Origin: Tolypocladium sp. Sup5 PDA-1
Lineage: Eukaryota; Ascomycota; Sordariomycetes; Hypocreales; Ophiocordycipitaceae
Length of the DNA: 64,000 bases
NCBI GenBank assembly: GCA_000750105.3
Contig: JPHH03000053.1
Location: 1 to 64,000, forward strand
Reading direction: 5' to 3'
Shown here in pieces: positions 41,331-52,182 of the stretch. Below the pieces are notes generated by a model. That model was not told where the DNA came from. It was given only the letters and a program-made list of their open reading frames with translations, and made no database searches. Each line of letters begins with the position of its first letter. Position 1 is the stretch's first letter. A program made the translations under genes and the position numbers.

Positions 41331-41730
41331 TCATATTTGGTAATAAACTGTAGGTGCGGTGGCCCGCCGTCCATCTCTGCCTCCCGCACAGCCATCACCG
41401 CCTTGTGGGCCGCTGATGCCACCTCGCGCCCGTCCCATCCCGTTCCTATCCGCCGCCGTAACAGCCACCCATAGAAACCGCTCGCCACCTCCACGCAGAC
41501 TCTGTCGATCGGCGGCCAGAGTCAGCTTCCCACATGGGTAAGCCAAGCCACTTGGAACCCGCTCACCACATGGATCACCTCGTCTGACAGCCGCACCGTC
41601 TTGTTCTCCGCCGTCGAGCAGGCCGACAAGTATGCTATGCGAGCGTGGGTGAGGCTCAGCTCAGACACCCAGTCCACCGTCAGCCGGTCTTGTTCCGCCT
41701 CCTGGCCATCTCCTTGCTTCTGCAAGACCA
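41331..41730 (-). pseudogene. CHAT-domain (caspase-like) protein fragment
   Basis: The minus frame at 41725-41522 reads ...HARIAYLSACSTAENKTVRLSDEVIHVVSGFQVAWLTHVGS, then stops. This is the CHAT-domain core: the 'aHLSAC.Ta' strand with its catalytic-type cysteine, then 'l.DE.ihl..gfq.AGf..Vvgs.W'. Sequence beyond, in another frame, still resembles the domain's C-terminal part. In fungi CHAT domains end long TPR proteins, sometimes linked to programmed cell death. The TPR part and the catalytic-histidine region upstream are missing or unrecognisable (41740-42075 is out of frame). A broken fragment. Confidence 0.55.
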
Positions 41731-43290
41731 GCCTGCTGTGGACGTAGTTGGTTCACTTCGGAGCGTAGCGGGGATGTTTCGCCGCAACCTCGCCGCCTCT
41801 GCCCTCAGAGCAGCCGGAAGCTCCCGCCGCTTCCTGTTGTCCCTCAACTTTCACCTCTCGAGGGCGAATTTCTGCACATAGACGATCTGCTCTCTATTTT
41901 CTGCTGGTACTTTCAAGTTTTGCCCCTGTGGCGAAACTTCACACTCTGCTCTCTGGTCTCTACTACCCCTCAACTTTCGCCCCTGGCGGCTCATCGTCCC
42001 GCCCCTATGCTGGGGCTCGCCTCTTTCCTCACCCCTGCTCCCGGGAGGCATACAGCCATATAGAGCGCCACTCATGTTTTGTGGCCTTCGTGTTCACTCA
42101 GGATTGGATAGCGGATGTCCGACTCAACCATGGACCGCCCGGCAACAGCATCCAGGGTTCAGATACGTCTGCCCTTGCTCGCCACTTTACACGGTCTACA
42201 GATGCTTGAGGGTTTGGAGATGCTTGCGGTTGTACCCGCTAGGACGGTGAAGGGTCATGCTGACACAATGATCCTAGCATGAGAATGCCAAACAGGACAG
42301 AAGCACTGTCCAGACCAGTGGCATCGAGAGCATTCTGGACACCGTCATGTCCATGCATCGAGTTACTGCGGACGCTTTCTGGGAGTTCTTTTAGCAGCTG
42401 GTCGTCAAAGGGGGGGGGGGGGGGGGGGGCGATGTGCATCTTCATACCGGCCTTGAAAGCCAAAAGGACAGAGGAGAAGTGGGGTTCTCCAAGAAGCCGG
42501 GCAAGACGTGCTGGACACGGGCGGGACAGCAGAAGAATGCTCCGAGGGACCTGACGAGTCCGCGTGCTGCTCCCCCCCTTGCTGTGATGCGGAAGCTGCT
42601 GAGCGACCCGAGCTACAAGGTACAACTCCTTTATTTCTATTCCCGCGTGATGCATGGACACTCTATACAACACCCATGCTCTATAAATAACTTTCCCGTA
42701 CTGATAACGCGTATAGATTATACCGAAGGTGGCCGTCTACAAGGAGGATTCATATACCGGTCACATCTGGTAGATGAAGTTTGCGGCATCAGCCACAGTT
42801 GGGTGGACCACGACGACTCGTTGCACAGCAGCGTTCCCCATGTTTCCTGTAATTATTGGTTCCTCATTCTTTTGATAATTCGTCAGTCCAGATGGGTGGA
42901 ATCTCTGCGGTGGAGGTTTCGACAGCACAGTAACCAACTCACTTCCGGAAGTTCCGGCGATGTACTAGAAAAAAGCAACCGAGGCCCCAGGGGTGTACTT
43001 GATCCATGACTGGAAGAATGCAAGAGGGAGATGAGTAGCTTGGACTGAAGTACCCGCGAGCGCTGCAGTAAATTTCTTGGCGAGGGCAGCGGTGAAAGTC
43101 GCAGCATCAACAACAGAGCACACTCATTGCAATTGACTTGGTAATGCACAAACGATACTCACGCAGTATCGATATGAACTTGGCATGCTAGTTGTCATGT
43201 TGCCTTTGTCCGAGAAAGGCAGTGATGATGCATGCGTCATGGAGGCGACCAAGACGCAACGACACACCGTCTCGCGCCGGACGCCAACAC
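41731..43290. other. Decayed accessory sequence with a 20-base poly-G tract
   Basis: No intact gene. A homopolymer of 20 G occupies 42410-42429. Open frames around it (42434-43009 plus, 42239-42673 minus) have no motif. Remnants of the CHAT gene may extend to about 42075. Confidence 0.5.
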
Positions 43291-44277
43291 CTACCGGACC
43301 TTTCCATAGTAGGCGTCCCACGCGCCCTTTTTCTTTGCAATGACCTTGGTAATCTCCGTCGTCCTCGTAGTCTCGTCCAACCACGGGAGGATCCTATTCT
43401 CAATGTCGTGCACCCAGTACGGGCTAACGTCCCTCATCTTGCGCTTGACTGCGCCATCCACCGTCTGCACAATGCATCGCCCGTAATCGTCCCAATTCGG
43501 TGCACCTTGGGCCACGCCCTTGCTGTTTCCCTGGGACAGCACGTCGCCAGGGACAATGGCCAGGCAGTCGACGTGGCTCGACGCAGGGGACGCCTCGAGC
43601 TCCCGCGCGAGACCGCGGCTGAAGGCCAGATTGAACGCCTTGGTCGCGCCGTACATGGTCAGCCACGGCACGCCGCACAGGCCTGCCGAGCTCGAGTTGA
43701 TGATGAGCGAGCGCTCGCCGGGGTTTGCGGGCTTGCGGCTCAGGACGGGCAGCATCATGGCCGTCAGGCGGGCCATGAAGCGGGCGTTCATGTTGATGAC
43801 GGCGTCGATGTCGGCGGGCGAGTACGTGGCCATCTCGCGCATGGGCGGCAGCTCGATGGGGCAGCCGCCGACGTTGTTCATGAGGATGGAGATATGCAGC
43901 CCGTCGAGCGACTTGACGGCGGCAGCCATCTCTGTAGGTGTCGCTGTTCGAGCGTCCATGACGAGGAGGCGGACCGCAGCACCGGGCGTCGCCCGCCCGA
44001 GGGATTGTTTTGCCTGGGCGAGCTCATCGGCCAGGTGACCGAGGAGAACGACTCCAAAACCTTGCTTGACGAGCTCCTGGGCGACGCCGAGGCCGATGCC
44101 AGCGCTGGCGCCCGTGATGAGGGCATAAGCCGGGTTTGACCCCTTGCGTTTGTATGAGTTTAGGGGGCGCGATGGCTTAAGAAAGTGAAGGGCGAGGAAG
44201 TCGAAAGTGACGTAGGCGGCATAGAGAAGAGCTGTGCCGCCGACCACAGCCAGCGCCTGTATCCAAAAGCTGGTCAT
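43291..44277 (-). CDS. Short-chain dehydrogenase, very-long-chain 3-oxoacyl-CoA reductase-like
   Basis: Single exon, 328 aa. A hydrophobic N-terminal anchor (residues 5-33) is followed by the NAD(P)-binding motif TGASAGIG (55-62), NNVGG (134-138), the catalytic serine in INSSSAG (195-197) and YGATK (Tyr209, Lys213). The anchor, the N-N-V-G variant and the C-terminal basic region (ending KKKGAWDAYYGKVR) resemble the KAR/17-beta-hydroxysteroid dehydrogenase 12 group. Those ER enzymes reduce 3-oxoacyl-CoA in very-long-chain fatty acid elongation. It lacks the clear KKXX end of yeast Ifa38, so another lipid or steroid substrate is possible. All catalytic residues are present. It is divergent from BRF1 across a 915 bp spacer. 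Confidence 0.88.
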   Translation of the reverse strand: MTSFWIQALAVVGGTALLYAAYVTFDFLALHFLKPSRPLNSYKRKGSNPAYALITGASAGIGLGVAQELVKQGFGVVLLGHLADELAQAKQSLGRATPGAAVRLLVMDARTATPTEMAAAVKSLDGLHISILMNNVGGCPIELPPMREMATYSPADIDAVINMNARFMARLTAMMLPVLSRKPANPGERSLIINSSSAGLCGVPWLTMYGATKAFNLAFSRGLARELEASPASSHVDCLAIVPGDVLSQGNSKGVAQGAPNWDDYGRCIVQTVDGAVKRKMRDVSPYWVHDIENRILPWLDETTRTTEITKVIAKKKGAWDAYYGKVR

Positions 44278-45192
44278 GTTGGTGAGGTGTTGAGGCCTTA
44301 CTGGCGCTCGGGGTTGAAATGAGTCTGCAGGAGCAAAAAGGCGTTGTGGAAGGTAACGTTCAACTACCTTGTCGTCATGTCTGCAGTCTGGCTAGTTGGT
44401 CACGTTTGGGGAAAATTCTCACAAGTTCAGAATTACAGGGTGTCTCATGAGCGTCAGCAACGTATTCTCGACGTGCCGTCTACTCTGGTCAAACGACGCT
44501 CTCTAGGGTAGGTAGTCGAGGTGGTGGTAGTGCTGACCGGAGAAATGTCGGATAATCATCTCGGCGGCGACCAGACTGCTGAGAGAGGCACCAGCTTGTC
44601 CATCTTGGCAGTGCAGCGTGGTCGCTTCCTGCAAATTTAATACTACAAACATTCGGGATGCGATCATCAGTCTCATCGGCGAGCAGAAACAAGGCGTCTC
44701 TTGTTGAAAAAAATCTCGACACGCTGCTGGTTCGAACCGTGGCTGCTCTGCCTGCATTCGGCGGGTGAGTCAGCGCCACCAGGCAGCGCTGCCGCTGGAA
44801 AAGTTTTTGGCGCTTCCCCACTCGGCCAAAACCACATCTTCGCAACCCCCGCTGACGATTTTTGCTCGCACTTTTCCCGCACCACACCCGCTCCACCAGC
44901 ACAAGCATCGCATCAACCACCATCGCTCGTGTTAGCTGATGCTTCGAATATCTCTCGAGAGCGCTTCTCATCGCGGCGTTTCGTCTCGACTGGAGCTTTC
45001 TTGACACCGGGGTCTCGTCGGGGACCCTCACAGGGAGGAGAGGGCGCGTTCGCTGTAAACAACAACCGTGCCATCGATTCGACGGATTGCTGATCCATTC
45101 ACATTACAATCGCCTATTGTCATCGACTCGTCATCGTCTTCATCACCGTACACCAGCCGCCGCCAGTCTTGCACCCGGGCCCGGTCCACAAC
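44278..45192. promoter_or_regulatory. Divergent promoter region of the SDR and BRF1
   Basis: Contains both promoters. Pyrimidine-rich leaders occur before the BRF1 start (44880-45180). A palindromic GGTTCGAACC at 44729-44738 looked like a tRNA B box but does not fold (see rejected items). Confidence 0.55.
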
Positions 45193-47403
45193 ATGTCTTC
45201 CTTCCTGACGCCGGCCAAGAAGCCCACGCCAGGCGCTGGCCCCAAGCCGCGCTTCGCCAGGCCCAATCCCATCCGAGCCATTCGCGAGCGCGAGGAGCGT
45301 CGTCAAGCCGCAGTCCAGCAGTCCCAGGCCTCGTCCGCCTCGGCCAACCGCCTCGGCTCCGTCGCCACCCCTGCCCGCCAGCAATGTCCCAACAAGGCCT
45401 GTCCCAAGCCCAATGTCGTCGACGGCACTTGCCAGACCTGTGGTCGTGTCGCCGACGACAGTAACATTGTCGCTGAGGTTCAGTTCGGCGAGACGTCCTC
45501 GGGCGCTGCCATCGTTCAGGGCTCCTTTGTCGGCGCTGACCAAGCCGGAGTCCGGAGCATGGGTCCCGCCTTCAGGAGAGTCGGCGGGTCCGAGGACAGG
45601 GAGAAGAGCATCCGCGAGGCGCGCGGCCTCATGCAGGGTTACGCCCAGCAGCTCAACGTCAGCGACAGCCTCGTCACCGCCGGCACGCAGGTCTTCAAGC
45701 TTGCCTCGGGCGCCAACTTCATCCAGGGACGCACCCTCGCCAGCGTCGCCGCCGTCTGCCTCTACGCCGCCTGCCGAGCCGAGCCGCCGTGCAAGGTCAT
45801 GCTCATCGACTTGGCCGACCTGGTCCAGCTCAACGTCTTCAAGTTGGGCCGCATCTTCAAGAAGCTCAACGAGGTGGTGCCCATTGGCAACGACGGCCTG
45901 ATCCCGGTGTACCCGGAGGATCTGATCTGGCGGTTCGCGACCAAGATGGAGTTTCACCAGGAGACGGCCAAGGTTGCCGAGGACGCCGTCAGACTCGTCA
46001 AGCGCATGAGCCGCGACTGGATGGTCATGGGACGACGCCCATCCGGTATCTGTGGCGCGTGCTTGCTCATGGCGGCTCGCATGCACAACTTTCGACGGAC
46101 CGTGCGCGAAGTCGTCTACATTGTCAAGGTCACCAATCACACCATCCAGAACCGCTTACAGGAATTCAACTTTACCGAGTCGAGCAAGATGTCGGTCGAG
46201 GATTTCTTGAAGCAGGACTTCTTGGAGAGCTCTCACGACCCGCCCTCGTTCTACCGCAAGTCGGACGAGTACCAACAGATGGCGGAGGAGAAGTCGCGGA
46301 AGCGAAAGCGGAGCGATGCTGGGGAGGGCGAAGAGGGCGAAGAGGAGACGGCAGAACCTGAGCCTGAAATGACAAAACGCCAGCGGAGGATGACAGACGC
46401 TGGCGCGGACCTCTCCAAGGCCCCGGCCATCAAGTTTCGCCGCGACGCTGACGGCTTCATCATCCCGCCTCTTCCGTCCCAGATCCCACGGGACGACCCT
46501 GAAGCGGAGGCGAACAAGGAAAATGGAGACGACGAGAGCCTCGAGAAGTTGGCAGACGAGTTTGGCGATGCCCTTGACGAAGAGGACCCGGAGTCGTCCG
46601 AGGGTGCTTCCGGAAAGCGTCGACGTGTCCCCCCTAAACCCCAGCTCCCCATCAACGACGAGTGGGAGCAGGACGAGCAGGAGCTCGAGGGCCAGATTGA
46701 GGAAATATTCAACGACCCCCTCACCTACCAGCATGCCCTCGCCTACTCCAACGCCGAGCAGCGGGCCAGGATACACACCAGCTGGGCGCTCAAGCAGCGG
46801 CCCCTGAAGGAAGTGTCCATGGCGGTGGACATTGCCGAGGACGAGTTTGCCGAAGACCCCGAGGTGCTCAACTGTCTGCTGTCGCCGGATGAGGCCCGCA
46901 TCAAGGAGCTGATCTGGGTGAACCAGAACAAGGATTGGCTGCGACAACACCAGGAAAAGGTGTTTCGTCGCAAGATGGAGGCAGAGCGCCCGAAGCAAAC
47001 TCGCCGCCGTAGGAAGCGGGCGAGGATGGGAGAGGGCCAGACCAGCCCGGCCAGCTCTGCGGCCGAGGCGGCCATCAACGTGGCCAAGGACCGGGCGTGG
47101 TCCAAGAGGATCAACTACGACGCCATCCGCAGCATCTTTGACATACCGAATGCCGGGGGCCTGGGATCGGCGGCTACGAGCCGCAAGACCAGCCTGGCGG
47201 GTAGTACCCTGGGCGCGGAGGATGCCAACGATGAGCCGGAGGAGAGCGTCGCCGGCGAGGACGAGCAGGCAGAGGAGGAGTACGAGGAGCCGGAGGAGTA
47301 TGGTGAGGGCGAGGAATTTGGCGGAGGCGGCGAGTTTGAGGGAGGGTACGAGGATGACGACAACCCCGACATGGATGCCGAGTACGGGTTGGAAGATGAC
47401 TAG
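45193..47403 (+). CDS. BRF1: Transcription factor IIIB subunit Brf1
   Basis: Single exon, 736 aa. Brf1 bridges TBP, TFIIIC and RNA polymerase III at tRNA and 5S genes. An N-terminal extension of ~60 residues precedes the TFIIB-type zinc ribbon with Cys65, Cys70, Cys80 and Cys83 (CPNKACPKPNVVDGTCQTCG). Two cyclin-like TFIIB repeats follow (about 120-310), including GRTLASVAAVCLYAACR and RRPSGICGACLLMAARMHNFRR, the latter a Brf1 hallmark. The C-terminal half is charged, with the conserved Brf1 block EVLNCLLSPDEARIKELIWVNQNKDWL near 555-580 and an acidic Glu/Gly/Tyr tail. The start chosen is the first ATG (MSSFLTPAKK); only a TTG lies upstream in frame. Length is normal for filamentous fungi. 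Confidence 0.96.
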   Translation: MSSFLTPAKKPTPGAGPKPRFARPNPIRAIREREERRQAAVQQSQASSASANRLGSVATPARQQCPNKACPKPNVVDGTCQTCGRVADDSNIVAEVQFGETSSGAAIVQGSFVGADQAGVRSMGPAFRRVGGSEDREKSIREARGLMQGYAQQLNVSDSLVTAGTQVFKLASGANFIQGRTLASVAAVCLYAACRAEPPCKVMLIDLADLVQLNVFKLGRIFKKLNEVVPIGNDGLIPVYPEDLIWRFATKMEFHQETAKVAEDAVRLVKRMSRDWMVMGRRPSGICGACLLMAARMHNFRRTVREVVYIVKVTNHTIQNRLQEFNFTESSKMSVEDFLKQDFLESSHDPPSFYRKSDEYQQMAEEKSRKRKRSDAGEGEEGEEETAEPEPEMTKRQRRMTDAGADLSKAPAIKFRRDADGFIIPPLPSQIPRDDPEAEANKENGDDESLEKLADEFGDALDEEDPESSEGASGKRRRVPPKPQLPINDEWEQDEQELEGQIEEIFNDPLTYQHALAYSNAEQRARIHTSWALKQRPLKEVSMAVDIAEDEFAEDPEVLNCLLSPDEARIKELIWVNQNKDWLRQHQEKVFRRKMEAERPKQTRRRRKRARMGEGQTSPASSAAEAAINVAKDRAWSKRINYDAIRSIFDIPNAGGLGSAATSRKTSLAGSTLGAEDANDEPEESVAGEDEQAEEEYEEPEEYGEGEEFGGGGEFEGGYEDDDNPDMDAEYGLEDD

Positions 47404-47616
47404 TAGTCTCGTGAGCCGCCAGTGGTGTTTGCGGTGCGTGGATGCGGTTCTCGGCTGATGTGCTACGATTATCAAGATACCCACATAGATTTGGTGCTGC
47501 AGAGCATGTTGCCAGATGTACCCAACTATGAACATTATATATGAAGCATTGTTTAAACACCCCGGTCCGCGCTGGCTCTCATGGTCGTCAAACAAAGTAC
47601 AAGCGCCTTGCAGGTA

Positions 47617-49053
47617 TTACTTCTGGATCACAACACCCAGCGTCTCGGCACACTGCGCGATGCTCGCCCCCTCGATACCGCGGTACAGCTCATCTGGGTC
47701 ATTCAGCCTTGTACCCAATACCTCCTCCATGCCCTCGACGTCAGGAGCCACGTCAAGCCTCTGTCTGGTCGACGAGGCGCCCAGGTTGGACTGGAAGATG
47801 CCGGCGGCGGACAGTGGGAGGAAGTCTTCGTACGTGATGGGGATCGCCTCGACCATCTCTTCCCTCAGGAGCTCGTCCAGTGTATATGGTTTGCTGGGGA
47901 GGGCTGAGGCTGTGCCTTTGCGGGTAGGGCGGTAGGTGAAGTACACCAGCCCGCGTTTCTGCAACTCGCTCCAGTCATCCGGGTACTTCTCAAACGCCGT
48001 TGCGAGCTGCTCATCAAGCGCCTCGGGGCTCACATCTCCTGATAACCTCTGCGTCGCCACCATCGCCTCCCCCAGCAACGCATCATACAGCCTCCGCCCC
48101 TCTAACGTGACGGCCGCGCCGCGCTCCTCTATCTCGCCGAACCGCGCGCGGTGGGTGCCCTCGCCGCCGCCGGGGAAGTGGATGCGCTCCTCCACGGCGA
48201 GGAAGCTCGTCTGCCGGAGGAGGATCGGACAGGCGCGCGCCGGGGGGCCCTCGATGCGATCTTTCACGCGCAGTCCTTCTGATGTCATGGCCGTCTGGGC
48301 GGTGGTGATGGTGAGGGTACGGGGGGTGAGGTGGTTGATGTGCGCGCTGCGGAAGCAGGCTACGTCGGCGAGGATGGGGTGCGCCGAGGCGAGACGCTGA
48401 TAATCTGCAGTGGACGCGGAAGCCGTGCCGGCCCAGCGGAAGGTGGACATGGCTGCGGGTATGAACCTTTCGCTCTGGGCTTCTGTGAGACGTCCGTTCT
48501 GCGCGTCGGCGAGGTCCAGTAGCTGGAGCAGCTCATCGCTGAAGATGTTCCGTTTGGAGAGCAGCTCCATGGCCAAGTCCCTGGCTTCGGCGTCGTGTAT
48601 CAGCTCCGGACGCAGCACCGAGGTGAAGACGCGGAAGGGGTTCTTCGCTAGGGCGTCTGCGTCCACGGGCCGGAAGCACGTCGCGTGCATCGGCAACCCG
48701 GCCGGAGACAGGTCGTAGTACCCCACGGGGTACAGTCCGATGACGGCAAACACGCGCCGGATGGTGCGCAGCTCGCGGGACGTGCCGAGCCGGATGGCGC
48801 CGTGGCGCTCAATGTCGAGGCGCGAGGAGCCGTGGCGCAGGGCGAGGACGTGCGGGTCGAGGGGGGAGGAGAGAGTGGCGGCGTTGACGGCGGAGACGAT
48901 GCGCAGGAGGGTGCCGTAGAGGGGGACTTCGGACTTGTACATGGCGGACATGCTGAGGGTGAAGGACGTGCGCAGGGCGTTTGGGTCGGCCCATGATTGG
49001 GATGGGGATGAGGCCTGGGGCGGTTGTGAAGGTGAGGTGGCGGTCGGGGCCAT
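47617..49053 (-). CDS. DUF1338-family 2-oxoadipate dioxygenase/decarboxylase-like protein
   Basis: Single exon, 478 aa, from MAPTATSPS; an in-frame codon further upstream is ignored because the family starts near here. DUF1338 members (bacterial HglS/YdcJ) are Fe(II) enzymes that convert 2-oxoadipate to 2-hydroxyglutarate in lysine catabolism. The family signature HGSSRLDIERHGAIRLG, with metal-ligand type histidines, lies near residue 75-90. The second histidine region is ACFRSAHINHLTPRTL, and the YDLSPAGLPMHATCFRP block matches the usual 'YDL...g....tsfRP'. A glutamate-rich RARFGEIEERGAAVT segment corresponds to the third ligand region ('FgEIEqRG.Alt'). Length matches the family. The fungal substrate is inferred from the bacterial enzymes. 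It is convergent with BRF1. Confidence 0.9.
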   Translation of the reverse strand: MAPTATSPSQPPQASSPSQSWADPNALRTSFTLSMSAMYKSEVPLYGTLLRIVSAVNAATLSSPLDPHVLALRHGSSRLDIERHGAIRLGTSRELRTIRRVFAVIGLYPVGYYDLSPAGLPMHATCFRPVDADALAKNPFRVFTSVLRPELIHDAEARDLAMELLSKRNIFSDELLQLLDLADAQNGRLTEAQSERFIPAAMSTFRWAGTASASTADYQRLASAHPILADVACFRSAHINHLTPRTLTITTAQTAMTSEGLRVKDRIEGPPARACPILLRQTSFLAVEERIHFPGGGEGTHRARFGEIEERGAAVTLEGRRLYDALLGEAMVATQRLSGDVSPEALDEQLATAFEKYPDDWSELQKRGLVYFTYRPTRKGTASALPSKPYTLDELLREEMVEAIPITYEDFLPLSAAGIFQSNLGASSTRQRLDVAPDVEGMEEVLGTRLNDPDELYRGIEGASIAQCAETLGVVIQK

Positions 49054-50416
49054 GGTGAATCGGTGATGATGGATTATACACACAAGGTCTTTGGGATCGA
49101 ATTTGATGCTTCGCAAGTTGAAAAGGGCGAGTGTAAGCCAGTTGTATCGGCCATGTCAGGCAATACAGGGGACAGTATCAAGCCACGGTGAGCACCAGGG
49201 ATTGAGAGTATGTACATATATGTATACGGAGCACTCCAAGCTCCAACAGTCTGCCGCGATGACGGCCGGTTTCGGTTTCACCCGGCTCCCACCGGCGCGG
49301 TGGAGATGGACACCCTCGGATGGCCCGATAGGCGAAGCTCCACCACACCACCGGCGCTGGTGCTTATCACGATTCACCACGGCAGTAGCCCCGGCCGGTA
49401 GCAAGCCCTGATAAGCAAAGACCTCACTACAAGTAGAGTCACTCCAGTCCCTCTTACTGCCAACAAGACACAAACGCTGCTCATCCCGCCGCGGCTTGCT
49501 GCTGCCGCAGCCGCTGCTCACAGCCCAGGACGGCGATGAGGAAGGCCCTGTACGTCGAGCACGGAGCGCACCCGGAGCCTATGACCGGGGGCTGGCGGCA
49601 GGGACCGGGTGCGAGGGCGGCTCAGGACTCGGATGGGGCCGGTGCTGTGGGGCTGTGGTTCCTCTTACGCACCCTGCGGGGTTGGGCTTGTTGGGGCTGT
49701 GGCGGGAGTGGTCACTTTGACGGGGCGGGCGTGAAGTTTCTCAGAATAACTACCGGATTGGTATGTTTCTGATGTTTGTTTCTGTACCCGTTTGGCTGTG
49801 ATGGTGACGGGATGGCTGGCTGTTGGATCGGGTTCGGAGACGGATCGGAGGCAGCGTGGCGATGCTGAGGCCTTTGGCTTGCAACATGGATGAGGTCTAG
49901 CCTTGCGCCCTCCCGTCTCGCCTCTACTGTAGCGAAGAAGCAGGAATGGCAGCCACTTACACCGACTCCAACTTCATGTGGGGGAGCCGCCTGCTTGCTT
50001 TTGCCTGTCCTCTCGCTCGGCTGGGCTTCCTACCGTACCTCCCAGCAGGGCTGCTTGGGACAGAACCGGATGGCACAGAGCTCGTCCCAGCCATCCCTGC
50101 AGACCTCACTGCGTCGCGGCCATATTTCAGTGGAGGACTCGACAGCAGGCCGAGGAGCGCTGAGACACGATGGAGGAGGGCGGACTGAACCACGCAGCGG
50201 CTCCTCGCTACTCTACACCTGGCTGTGCGCTCAACGCGAAGAAAAAGTCCAATTAAACCAGAGCTAGGCGGCTAACTCGGATGCATACCCTTGCTGCCCA
50301 TTGTCTCCGGCTCATGCGATATGCATTCGGCTGATCAAGCACACCATCAAGTCGGACGCACACACATCGGCAACCACTGGTCTGCGAAACGCCACTTGGA
50401 CTGGGGAGAACAGCGC
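49054..50416. other. Spacer, no gene recognised
   Basis: 1.36 kb between the DUF1338 promoter and the oxidase-like pseudogene. A TACATATATGTATA palindromic stretch lies at 49211-49224. Open frames here have no motif. Confidence 0.5.
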
Positions 50417-51048
50417 CCGGCCAAGTTTGTGTGGGTGACGCCCTCCGACTTGGGCTCAGGCTGCCTCCATGCATTCGTCGATGACGTGCTTGTTGGGAGG
50501 TCCGAAGAGGTCCGGGTCAACGAGAGAAAGCTTACTCGCCGAGCCACCTTTGCTGATGTAGCCGACCCCATGGGACCTTGGTTCGATGGTGTTGCGTACT
50601 TGGGGCGAAAGCAGCCTGACAACGTCTTTGTCGCGGCTACCAATAACAAGACATTCGGTATTATTAGGGTCGGTATTTCTGGTCTTATGACATCGGTAAG
50701 CCATGGGTTGCCCTTGCTTCTTTCCATCTTGTATAGACTTACGTTGTTCAATGAAGCTCATTCCATCTCATAGTTGATGCTCGACTCTGTGGGAATCCAC
50801 AACTGGAAGGTTGTCGACTCCTCCGACCGCCTGGGTGGCCGTGTGAAGACAAACTATCTCAACGGCACCGGCCGGCCGACAACTAGTACCACGAACTCGG
50901 TCCCATGCGCTTTCCGCACTCCATCACTGACCCCGACACCAACCAGAGCTTCCCCATCATGAACCAGCGGATGGTGTATGAGCTCGCTGACGTTCTCAAT
51001 GAGATCAACGCTGGTAATGACACAATACAAATCAAATTCATGTCTAGT
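50417..51048 (+). pseudogene. L-amino-acid oxidase-like flavoprotein, N-terminal remnant
   Basis: Frames in sequence resemble the N-terminus of fungal L-amino-acid oxidases: VRVNERKLTRRAT, PMGPWFDGVAYLGRKQ and FVAATNNKTFGII-VGISGLMTS. After a likely intron (50696-50773) come LDSVGIHNWKVVDSSDRLGGRVKTNYLNG, then, one frame over and behind a TAG, YHELGPMRFPHSI and QRMVYELADVLNEINAG. The FAD Rossmann motif should read GxGxxG but has lost its first glycines (GIIRVGISG). The rest of the enzyme is absent: after about 51048 the sequence is unrelated. Frameshift, stop, motif damage and truncation make it a pseudogene. Confidence 0.72.
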
Positions 51049-52182
51049 ACGGCATGGTCGCACGGCTCAAGCAACCACGACCCAGTCGCGAGGGACGACC
51101 GGCGGCGGCCCACGCCGGTACAACAAGAGATTCTGAACAGGGATCTAAATCGCCCGAAACATCCTGGTTATCTTGGCTTCCCATTGCGCGGGACGGTATT
51201 TCCTGGCTCTTGCACAACAAGGACTTGAACTCCATTCTCGGCGGACCAAGGTCAGGTGGCTAGGCTTTCGCCATGGGCCACGCATATAGCGGTCGACTAG
51301 GTAAGTCTATGAATGCATCACAAAGGGGTTCCTGGGTCTAAAATCTTGCCAGATCCGTGCTCGTCTGTCGACGTGATGAGTTCATTCGGCCTCGATTCCG
51401 GCAGCAATGGCAGGCTAAGATATGCTGGGGATCGCGGCATCGGAGACGTGCCTTTCTCTGCGGAGTGGGGTGAGGGGATGCGGAGAGATTTTCTTCGGCG
51501 TCATGGATGATGGATGTTGGGTCTAAGATGTGAGCATACGATGGTTCGACGAACTCACATGAGGTGGCCCACACCGGGGGTTTGAAGCGACGCTGGCATG
51601 AAGGCCCAGAACAAGCCTAAATGCTCTGCGGTCTGTCCGTCACAGATATGAACGTTTACTCGATGACTTGGGAAGAGTACAGCTTTCATTTTAAACCAGG
51701 AGAGAAAATCATCAACTCTACGCCATCAGGTCAACCTCCTCTCTGATTCGCGATTCCCAGCACCTTTGCAGACTCGCCCAAGTCCCTCGCAATACGCTAT
51801 CCCGTTTGTCTATTCCACTCACATCACCCAATAGTACTAATACCATTCGCCACTTCTGGGCTTGTCTGGATGGTCAATCTCCGGAAGCCCAGCATGCGGC
51901 GAGGTGTTGTCTCGGCAGAATCCCTTTGCAAACTCAACCAGCTTCACGGCCTCGGAAGGCCCTCGTACCGTCTCATCAGACTCATCAATACCAACTTGTG
52001 GTCGTAGGACTCCAGCCCAAGCGCCTACCTTTTCTCGAAGTGAGAAGAGTGGAGGGTATCCGTAGAGTGGAGGGCTCTCTCGGCAGGCCAAAGCCAGGCT
52101 CGCCGAGTTCTGCATGATATATGTGGAGCTTCCATGCTCCTCAACCCTTGACCATGGAAGCAGTCTCGGGGTACGCGGGGTA
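51049..52182. other. Spacer, no gene recognised
   Basis: 1.1 kb between two broken genes. No open frame with recognisable character. Confidence 0.5.

Noticed and set aside
43192..44139. 315-codon plus-strand open frame opposite the SDR.
   Set aside because: Antisense shadow; all SDR catalytic motifs are on the minus strand.
44700..44770. GGTTCGAACC next to a T-run, resembling a tRNA B box with a pol III terminator on the minus strand, just upstream of BRF1.
   Set aside because: Neither strand gives a T-stem around TTCGAAC (outer pairs fail), and no D or anticodon arms or A box fit.
46156..47595. 479-codon minus-strand open frame opposite BRF1.
   Set aside because: Antisense shadow, Leu-rich complement of acidic coding sequence.
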